Positions 48,901 through 60,800 of a stretch of 64,000 nucleotides of DNA are shown in pieces. The stretch is from Solen grandis (taxonomy: Eukaryota > Mollusca > Bivalvia > Adapedonta > Solenidae). The DNA is taken from the NCBI GenBank assembly GCA_021229015.1, contig CM037792.1, positions 42,099,537-42,163,536 of the forward strand, read 5' to 3'. The position numbers and the translations under genes are program-made. The first letter of the stretch is position 1. The number at the start of each line of letters is the position of its first letter. The notes beneath the pieces are model-generated. The model did no database searches and was not told where the DNA came from. It worked only from the letters and a program-made list of their open reading frames with translations.

Positions 48901-51866
48901 ACAAGATATATACACATTATAACATATATACAGTATAAATTACAATCACAGTATATCTATATAGTATAAATTATAAATACAGTATATCATATATACACAG
49001 TATAACATATTATATGAAGTATAAAATATAAAAAGTACAAATAATATATCATCTGCACAAGTATAACATACACATATAGAGTATATCATCTGCACATAGT
49101 ATAACATACACATATAGAGTATATCATCTGCACATAGTATAACATACACATATAGAGTATATCATCTGCACATAGTATAACATACACATATAGAGTATAT
49201 CATCTGCACATAGTATAACATACACATATAGAGTATATCATCTGCACATAGTATAAAACACATAAGTATTATCTCAATAAAAACTTAAAGTATAATTTTA
49301 AAGTATAACATATTCACACAATCAATAAGTAAATGAAGTGTAATCTACACACAATATAAAACGTACAGTACAACATACATAACAGACAAATCACAAGAAC
49401 TATCATTGAAAATGATGAATACCCCCAGACACAGCTTTGTCACAGTTTAACTGTTATCTTGTCAGACAGTCTTGATAAAGTTGAAGAGAAAAATAGATAT
49501 ATTCAATGAAAATATAACAAAGGACTGACAGCCTAAAAAAGAATCAAGAAAGTGGAGCAGAGATCAAAACTGGAAAAAAAGATGTAGAGATACAGTGGAC
49601 ATAGACTATACATCAGTATTAAGCGCGATCAATCTGGAAAGTGTATGACATATGCACAACTTAACCCTTTCCCTCATATAGACTCATTTTGACGCACTCA
49701 ATAGGTACCACATAAAGCCTGATCTGCAGAAAGCCAAACTCAAAGCTTACCAAATTTAATTGTAAGATCCTCATTACCAGACCACTGAGGAGCAGCGAAC
49801 AGCATAAAACCTGATCAGCCTGCGAGTTACTCGCAGGCTGATCTGGTTTTATGCTGTTCGCATAGGTCTTTTCATGGTTTCCTCTATGAGGGAAAGGGTT
49901 AACATCATCAATCAAGCACTCCTGTGCTGGGCATTTTATTTCAATCTCCCTAAGTATTATTCAAATGCCTAGACAAAAATAAAACTACACAAATGGCCCT
50001 TAACCAGCTGGTAGGGCTTGGCACATTGTAATATGTACTTAAAATAAATACGCAAAAAACTTCTGCTATGGCAAATTATAATAAATATAAATACAAATGT
50101 TTAACATGTGCTAAGGCACATTAATGTATATCAAATAAAAATACACATATACTATTTTTACACTTTTGTTTAACCCATATATTTGATGGTTTTATTTTTT
50201 AATTCAAATCTTCAAAAAAATCTTTGCAATTGCATTTATCTTGTCTTTCCCTTGCTTTCTCACTCATCTAGAGCACTTCCTTACACAAAAGAATACAAAA
50301 ATAGCTCAAGGGTGGGCTTAATACTGAAACATATACTATTGGTAATTACTCAGATAAATATGCTTATCAAAATAATTTATTCTTTTCAATTAATTTTATG
50401 ATTTTAATGATAATAATAGAAAGCAAACAAGTTTTTTTCCAATGAACTATCATGGTATGAAAAATAGAATAAGCATTGTTGCTAGTTAAACCAATAAGTT
50501 ATGTAATGATAATCAGCTATCTGGTGAGAAAGAAACCAGAATTAACTTCCAAATCACAGGAAGAGAAGAATGATTGAGCATGTTAGTGTGTTACCAGGGC
50601 ATCTGGTAAACATGCATACATAAATACATTCATATGTGCATATATAAATAAAAAGTATATATATACATATATAAGTTATATGTGCTGTTCCTCAAAGGCA
50701 CCAGAAAAAAAACCACACCCCAAATCAGGATGTAATGGGCAGGGCAGAACAAGATACGACAACATGGATTTTGTGTACTTAGTTCTTCTTCCCTTTGTAG
50801 ACAAGGGATGGTATATCAAGGAGAGATCAATAACATTTTGAATTGGCATCATCTGACAAAGGCTTACATTTATTTTCAAATCTGGCCAGTAGGTTTGAAG
50901 AAGCTAATTATTTAAAAGCCTTTCCTACTGTTGCCAAGGCAACCAGTTTTCTGCATCCATTTCAATTCTTTGAAAATCTTTGAATCATGTTATGTTATTC
51001 ATTCAGGCACTTTTCTTTACTTATAGAGATGGTTAGTTAATAATTGTCACTGTTACAAACAATACTTTGTTCACTAATTAAACTAAATTTTGAGAATAAG
51101 TATATTTTTATTGACCTAAAAGTTAACAAACCACAAACACATATTAGAAAGAAAAACAATGGAATAACAACAAAATAATAATCAGCCAAAGTTAAAAAGA
51201 ACAAAACATGCACTTAACCCTTTACCTCATGAATATTCGTGCATAAATTAAGGGATTTAATTAATTAATTTACTGAAATATAAATGGTATGTGAAACAAT
51301 GATTTTTTATTGTTAAACAGACAGGGTTAAAAATCTGAGCTACACTATTGTCTGATCAAATAAAACTGTTTGGTTTGGTTTCGCTCTGTTTGACAGTGTG
51401 CCTATATGACGCAAAGAGTTTAAATAGTTTCTACATTTTCATAGTTCAAGAAAAAAAATACTATCCCTTACAATGGAATCTGGTCATGTGATGCTACTAG
51501 TATGTCACCATAACAACCAATCACATTATCAATCATTCACTCCAGTAACATATGCTAGTATGAAACTCCTTCTTCTCTGTGAAAACAGTGAACAGTTTCT
51601 GTCCCATACCTTTTACATACTGACTAAATACATCTTACAATCCAACTCAGTCTTTTAGTAAGATTTATTTTTCTGCTGGGATGGTTCTAGAAGTACTTTA
51701 TTAAATTCCTATTAAAAGAACTCATACATAATATCTTATTTAAAGTTACAGGGAATATGTGTCATCAAGGATATAAAATTCACATTATCCTTGAAAATCA
51801 GTGATTTTGTGTAATTCCCTAACCAATCAGTGACTAAGTTGCTAGGGATTTCATATAATCCTTGTT

Positions 51867-51897
<31 letters not shown>

Positions 51898-54800
51898 AAA
51901 AGAAGTGCCAGTAGAACCGGTGAATGCTCCTCTAACTGCGCTTTGTCACTTGATGGGTACTTTATTGTACTATATGAGCTCTGGACAAAATTTAAGTATG
52001 AAAAATAACAAAGGGCAATAACTCCTAAATTATGCAAAACAGAGTTATGGTTCTTGAACACTGCACTTCTCCTCAATGAGATCCATCTACCTATGAAGTT
52101 TCATGTCGATACCTCTTTTAGTTTTTGTGTTTCACTCCGGACAAAATTTAAGTATGAAAAATAACAAAGGGCAATTACTCCTAAATTATGCAAAACAGAG
52201 TTATGGTTCTTGTACACTGCACTTCTCCTCAATAAGATCTATCTACCTATGAAGTTTCATGTTGACACCTCTTTTACTTTTTGTGTTTCACTCCGGACAA
52301 AATTTAAGTATGAAAAATAATAAAGGGCAATAACTCCTAAAATATGCAAAACAGAGTTATGGTTCTTGTACAATGCTCTTCTCCTCACTGAGATCTATCT
52401 ATCTATGAAGTTTCATGCTGATATCTCTAATAGTATTTGTGTTATGCTCCAGACAAAATTATGACGGAAGGACGAACAAACGGACGGACAAAGCAGCAAT
52501 TATATGCTCTCCCTTCAGGGAGCAAAAAAACCTAATGCAGAAATAATCTTTACTGTCTATTACTGGTATATATAACCATAGTAACAGCAAAATGTTCTAG
52601 CCTCTCTGGAATGAAATCATGCAGAACATATCTAACTGTACATGCGAGAAAGACTCCAAAACTATGAACAACACCACCATTTGAAATACTCCTGACAACA
52701 GACACCTTACCATTAAGTCGTGTTGTGGAAGCAATAGATATAGCAGGCACCACATTTTCATTGGAAGGCATCCTTGAGACTACCCCAATCCCTCCTGTTT
52801 AAGGAGAAGCAAGAAATAGCATGACTATATGTGCACTAAATATGTTGACTACATATTCCACTACTATGAGGTTTGGCTGCATTTACACATCAAAAGTTAC
52901 AAGTTGTAGTCAGCCATAGAAAATGACTGAAAAGAGCAAAAAACTCACTTTCAGGGGCAGATAACTCAAAAAGAATAATGGTGACCCCCATTTTTTTCCC
53001 CATAAATTTTTGTTAGAGTAATCTACTATAATCATGCAAAGTTTTAGAAAATTATCATGGCTAGTTTTAATATTCCTTCTTTGTCTATAATAATTATGGA
53101 ATATAACTGCATTGTGCACATATGCCTTTAACCCTTTCCCTCATGTATACTCATTTTGACACCCTCAGCAGGTATCATATAAAGCCTGATCTGCAGAATA
53201 CCAGTTAAACCTTACCAAATTTATTTACAAAATTCTCATTTCCAGACCACTGAGGAGCAGTGAACAGTATAAAACCTGATCAGCCTGCAAGTTACTCGCA
53301 GGCTGATCTGGTTTTATGCTGTTCGCATAGGACTTTTCATGGTTTCCTCTATGAGGGAAAGGGTTAAGAGACGCTCTTGTTTGAAATTTTCTCCTCAGTC
53401 CAAAACACCATGATGGACTGATGGTTTGGCCTTTGCAAACCATGGATGTGTAAAGGCAGCTATACTGACTATGGTTATTATGGTAAATGCAAATGCTGTT
53501 CTATGCTGGAACAATTATGTCCTGAATTATCTTGATGGAATGTTAACAAAGCAGTTAGTTAGCAATGGCAATGTCACATTGAAGGCATTCATAATCATCA
53601 CTGGATGAAACGAAAAATACATACCTACACTGGATAAAGATTATGTATGAGTGCTGATGTAAATGCAAAATTATATGAAACTGAGAGCAAAATAGCAGCT
53701 ACTTATGCCAGAGGAAAAAACAGCACATTCTTCTGTTCAAATTTTCGGCAAACAATGACAAGCTGTCAGATGCTGAGTTACAAAAATACAGAATGTATTG
53801 GCTGTTTTGTTTATCCTAGATTTTTGTCTGTATAGAGATTAATTAGGCAGAGAGAAAAACATGGAAAAATCATTCAAAGAAAAATGCTTCCCTACTTAGA
53901 GCATGACTCTTCACCATCAAAATGCTTTAGAGAAAAACATTGCTAGGTACATTAACAACAGGCTATCACTAGTACCACTTCTGCCATTGAAAGATTCAAC
54001 TTATATGAAGAAAATCACATGAAGATCAAACGGTTAACAATACAAGTCTCCAAAACATACATTTCCTTAAACAAATAATTTAAAAATAATGTAGATTGCA
54101 ATGTGCAAATCTGCACTAGAATTTTTTTTTTCTGTTTTAATATATTCCCATTTTTATGAAATTAAGTTCCTTTACAAAATGTTCAGCATGCATTTAAGTT
54201 TCATCCACAGACAATATTATTATGTCAGTTATCTTTGTGTTAAACATAGCATATTCGATTAATACACACAGCAATAAGAATGACAAATGGTGCGTTATAT
54301 ATATATATCTCTAGGGCATGTTTTAGGGGATAGCACTCAGGGATATAATCAATCGTCTATAGAATATACTGAAGAAGCGTAGTTAAAAGATTATATAAAG
54401 CAAAAAAAGAATAGATAAATCATTGCACACAAAAAAGCAAACTGTATACACCAAAGGAGATAAAATCAAACTACCGCAAGTATAAACTTTGCCATATTGG
54501 TCCAAAAGGTAGAACCATTTAAGTAACTATAAACAGCCATATTTATATTTCTTTCTTAAGGAAGGTTTCTCTGTTTCTTTATCAACATTATGAAATATGT
54601 TTATTAATCGCTGTTATATCATCAATTTTGTGAAATTAACCTAAAATATTTTGCATATGAATGACCCTGACCGAAATTTTTTAATACAATTTTTCATTAT
54701 CTGGGACCGTTAATATAGGTGTCTAGCCTTTTCAGTATTCCTCTAAATCTCACAGTTTTCTCATAATTTGCTTTTTACTTCAGGATTTTCACTCCCCCAA

Positions 54801-57800
54801 AATAACAAATGTGCACAGCTTCTCCCCCCAAATAAGCTAACACAGGTCTGAAAAGTCCTGTGATATCTTTAGCAACTCTTTTTATGGATTTCAGAATATG
54901 AAAAGAAGTTTATCTCCAATGAAAGTGGCATAAGTGTATACTTGCTTCCTGGTAGTTGTCTTGGATACATATATTTATGATATCTAGGTGCTTCTATGGT
55001 AACGATGATCAACTTGCGTTCTTACCACTTAGTCTACCTCTAAGTATCATGCTTCTTGGAGGACCTAGTGTCAAAGTTAAGTGTAACTATACTGTAGACA
55101 TCATACAATACATAGTATATACATAGGGCTACACACTCAGTATGTAGACATCATACAATACATAGTATATACATAGGGGCAACACACTCAGTATGTAGAC
55201 ATCATACAATACATAGTATATACATAGGGGCAACACACTCAGTATGTAGACATCATACAATACATAGTATATACATAGGGGCAACACACTCAGTATGTAG
55301 ACATCATACAATACATAGTATATAGGGCAACACACTCAGTATGTAGACATCATACAATACATAGTATATAGGGGCAACACACTCAGTATGTAGACATCAT
55401 ACAATACATAGTATATACATAGGGGCTACACACTCAGTATGTAGACATCATACAATACATAGTATATACATAGGGGCAACACACTCAGTATGTAGACATC
55501 ATACAATACATAGTATATACATAGGGGCAACACACTCAGTATGTAGACATCATACAATACATAGTATATACATAGGGGCTACACACTCAGTATGTAGACA
55601 TCATACAATACATAGTATATACATAGGGGCAACACACTCAGTATGTAGACATCATACAATACATAGTATATACATAGGGGCAACACACTCAGTATGTAGA
55701 CATCATACAATACATAGTATATACATAGGGGCTACACACTCAGTATGTAGACATCATACAATACATAGTATATACATAGGGGCAACACACTCAGTATGTA
55801 GACATCATACAATACATAGTATATACATAGGGGCTACACACTCAGTATGTAGACATCATACAATACATAGTATATACATAGGGCTACACACTCAGTATGT
55901 AGACATCATACAATACATAGTATATACACAGGGCTACACACTCAGTATGTAGACATCATACAATACATAGTATATACATAGGGGCAACACACTCAGTATG
56001 TAGACATCATACAATACATAGTATATAGGGCAACACACTCAGTATGGTAAAACAATTACTTCTACATTCAAACAAAATTCATATGTTCTAAGACTGTATA
56101 ATTCTAATGGCATGCCATACATGACTCTCTACAGGGTGTATCTTGTTGTTGTTTCTGTTTGTTGACTAGGCCATTTGAAAATATGGTAATACTCTAAATA
56201 ACATTATCATTAATTTTTCAAATTATTTCTTTTTAACTGATATTGGCTTATAAGTTATATATACTAGGCAGTAAAGCAGGGGTATTAACTCTCCTTCACT
56301 GGTTGCTCTAATCCCACTCTACACAGTGATCTCCCTTGCAAGCAAAAAAAATTACTGCCGTCACAAATGTCACGTGATGATGGTAAACTAACAAAATGGC
56401 ATCTCCATCTGCTGTCACAACAACAAAAATATATTTTAAAATGATTCATTTTTTACCACGAGGCGATATTTGATGTCTATTAAAGAAAACATACTTAGGG
56501 AAATGACCCTCGTAGTAAAATATTTTTTTTTTGGAAAAAAGAAAAATTAGCTAAATTCTGTTAATTTTTACTTGTGGTAGCAGTGGTTTTCTACAGCTGT
56601 AAGGGGAGGTAATTACTGTGGTGGAGATTGCTCTAATCCTTGAAGGAGAGTTAATACCCCTGCTTTATAGCCTTGGCTCAAGGGAATAAATTATAACCAG
56701 ATACACATTTAGTGTACAGGACATGTTGAAAAAGAAATGAAAAAAATGAAGAAAAAAACATCAACAATATCTGTGCCTTTTATACTGGCAGTGCTTCTTA
56801 GAATATTGAACAATCAAAATACCTGTTAAAAGGGGCCATAACTCTCAACAGTTTAAGAGAGAACAATAAGTCTCTGGTGATTGACATTCTACTATTTCAA
56901 TTGTGGCACAATTTTTCTGTCCTATTAGGATTTGTAATTGTAAACCTGGAAAAGCACAGAGCCAAAATTCTTCATTAAAGAGGGTCCATAACTCTTGAAA
57001 TATTTTAGAAACAGAAATGTGCTTTTCAATGGTAATGATCATTCTACAAATACACAAATATACATATATATCAAACATTTTGTAAACCAATTAAAAATGT
57101 GTAAAGCCAATTTTCTTATCCTAACACTTGATATATTTAAAGAGAAAAAAATGCCTTTCTGTTGTCATGGCTCTTATGCAAATGAATACAATTTCAAAGT
57201 TTCATTGTTGTATCCCAAAGGCTTCCTAAGATAATGAACAGGACAAAAATCTGGCTTCTTTCCTTTATGTATGAGACCTCCTTACACATGTATTTTTTAT
57301 TTCAAATCTGGATAAAAATTATAGAATAGCTTCCTCCTTACATTGGTGACATGAAATTACAGTGACTTTGATGAGTATTATTACTATGATGAAAATGGTA
57401 TAGAAAATTAACTGTGAATGAAAAATTATTGTAATGATTGTCTTATGTAACAAAATTAAGATATTAAACTAGAATATTTAGAGGTGTACATTTTGTAATC
57501 ATATTTTTAAACTAATTTGCTTACATTAATTGGGGAACAAGTTTTAACAATGTATAGTGACCCATCTTGACATAGCCTGGGTTAGACCAGTACTTTCAGC
57601 ATGGGAGGACCAGGAAAGATTCCTTCCCCAATCAAGGTTCAAACCTTCAACCATGAGATCCTTAGTTATTTTCACGAAGCATGATGCATGACAGATGCCA
57701 GACAAAGGTTGATCACAATACCTTATCTGAGCACAAAGTGCTTAGGTGAGCTAAAAATTATGTTATCATGTTTTTTCTTATCTGACTTTTATCATTTGCT

Positions 57801-60800
57801 TTTATTCGTGACAGATGTCTAATAATGCTATTCCCTTTTTATAAAGGATTACAGGTGCATATCATTGAACAGTGAACTAGTACCAGGAAGAACTGTGGCA
57901 CTAATGCATCTATCAATATTTTGCTCCAGTGAGAGGGCAGTGTGTATACATGGGACTTTAGACAGAAGATTGTTCCTGACAGGTGGGACTCTGACAGACA
58001 GAATGGTCCCAAGTCCTGAGAAATAGTCTTTCGCTGAATTATAGATCCTGGTAAAGCATCTCTCAATCTGGGACAAATTGCCCTTACACTCGGGTGATGA
58101 TTTACACTCTAAAATGGTAGATATGTCAAGTTTCCCTGGGGCAAAATATGGATAGGTGCATGATGCTTAAGTTTATTTATAAAACAAGAAAAATGAAAGC
58201 AAAAGCCATAATACTTTATGTTCATTTAAGCATAATGAAATAAACTTAAAAAATGTAATTGAATTCCAGTATCGAAAAATTTGGTGAGCTAAATATTCTT
58301 TAATTCAAGTGAGGAAATTACCTGCCTCCAATCTAAAAATTAATAGAAAATCATTCAACCACAGGAATACATATTCATGATAAAAATATGATCTCCTTTT
58401 CTTTTAGTTTTGAGGTCAACTGGTTTTCCAGTATCGAAAAGAAATTCAGCATAATGCACGCCTTAATGCACACATGCAAACACCAGACTGGCTAAACTAA
58501 CAAACAACAAAAGGAAGGGTAGAACAACAGATTGCGTAAGTCAGCTGAAATTTAAACTGAAGTCGAGATGAGACATTCGTTGAAGTCATATGACATCTTA
58601 ACCATACAGAGTCATATGGAATGATTTATTTCAACCATAAAGAGTCATATGGCAAGCTTTATCTTAATCATAGTCATATGGCATAATTAGAAGAAAGTCA
58701 CATGAGATCTTAATCACATAAATTCAAATAGGATTTGAATCTCAAAAAAATAACTAAAAAATCCAAGAAGGTCACATGACAAAAGATTCCCAGAAAGTCA
58801 TATGGCATCTGAGACACAAAAAGTCACATTGCATATGAATTCCCAGAAAGTCACATGACATTTGAGTCCCAGAGTCATATTACATCTGAGCCCCAGAAAG
58901 TCACATGACATGTGTCCTAGAAAGTCACATGACAACTAAGCTCCCAGAAAGTCATATGAGTCCCAGAAAGTCATTTGACACCTTAGTAACAGAAAATCCG
59001 ACATTGTAAACCAAACTAAATCTGAACCACAGGAAGTTACCATATCTAAATGACTGAATGCCAAACATCATGTAAGCCATTTGGATAACTCTCTTTACCA
59101 CATAGCTCTTAATAGTACGTTCAACAAGAAAGATATGATGGTCCTTTAATCGCTCACCTGATAACCAGGTATAAGGTGGAGGAAAAGAAACAGCAAATAT
59201 GATTTTATGGAACAAGAGCTGTCCATAAGACAGCGCGCTCGACTTTTCTCAGTTCGCCATTAAAGAAAGGGCCAATCTTTGATGTTATTAGAGGTTGTTG
59301 CCCAACCTATTTGCTATTTGTAAATACAGCCAAAAAATATCTAAGTATAAAAGGGTAAAATTGAAAATACACTGCATATAGGATTATGGGCCCTGCCAGT
59401 AAAGTTGAGGTAGTGTGGGTAAACAATAAATAAGTATTCCAAGTTATGGTGGAATACCTGTGATAGTATTGAAAATATACAACTTTGTAAAAAAATTAAC
59501 CATGATTTCGGCTGTTTTCTAAGTATGAAAGTGGCATAACTTAAGAAGTAGTACAGCAAGAGTTATGGACCTTGTTAGTAAGGTAGAGGTAATGATGGTG
59601 AATATGTACTTGAAGTTTCAGTTGAATACCGTAGATAGTATTGAAGATATACAACTTTGTAAAAACTTTAACCTTGATTTCGGCTGTTTTGTAAGTATGA
59701 AAGGGGCATAACTCCAAAAATAGGGTAGCCAGGGTTGTGGGCCTTAGAAGTAAGGTAGAAGTGATGATGGTGAATAAGTATTTTAAGATTGGGTGGAATA
59801 CCTTTGATAGTATTTAAGTTATTGATGTTTGAAAAAAACTTTAACCTTGTGTTGCAACGCCGACGCCGACGCCCGAGTGACAGTATAAGCTCTCATTTTC
59901 TTCGAAAAGTCGAGCTAAAAATGGGCTCTGCCCCATGCCAGTCATATTTTTCAACAGATAAAAAAAACCCCCAAAAAAACCACAATCTTGATGGAGAGTA
60001 ACCCAAGGAACATCAGTCTGTCCCCCCCCCCCCCCACCCCCTTGGCTGAAGTATTATTTCACAGAACAACATAATTTTCACGATTTTGGTACAGAATGAC
60101 CCAAAGAACTCAAATCCAACCAGTACTTTTGGATAAGAAGATTTTTCAAATATGTACTGTATACATATATGGGGGAAACTGGCTCCGCCCCTGGGGTCAT
60201 GTTTTTCAACAGATCCAAATTATTTACAAAATCTTGGTACAGGAAGATCATAGGAAAATCTGTTCAAAATTATTTTAAAATCCAGTCAGTAATTTTGGAC
60301 AAGAAGATTTTTAAAGTTTTCACAGTTTTTCTCTTTTAGTTGCCATGGCAACCAGATTCTGGCATGGAATTTAATTCTTTGAACAACTTTGGATGAAGAA
60401 CACACAAAGGAACATTCCTGTAAAGTTTTATGAAAATTGGCTTAGTAGTTTAGGTGATGTTGTTTTTAAGTTATATGTTGACAACAGATGATGAACAACA
60501 GACATTCATCGGTCACAACAGCTCACTTTTGGCAAAGGTGAGCTAGAAATTCAAGTCTGACTACCTCATACTGACATACACAAGAGTAGAAGTAATAGAA
60601 CTGACTTAAACATGCATATAGAATGCAAAACCATGCAAAGAACTGATCTACTCTGAACAGAGCATTCTGACACATCTAGATCAATTTCAAAACAAAAATA
60701 TACTTTTTGTTTAAATACACATCAATTTCAGAATGTCAAACTGTTATTAAGACTTAGTCATACTAAAATAAAAAAAAATGGCTGCTGTACCTGAATTATC

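Noticed and set aside
55093..56046. CRISPR-like array (regular repeats)
   Set aside because: There are no unique spacers, the units are contiguous, and the DNA is animal; it is a minisatellite. The same holds for the 38-base repeat at 49.0-49.3 kb.
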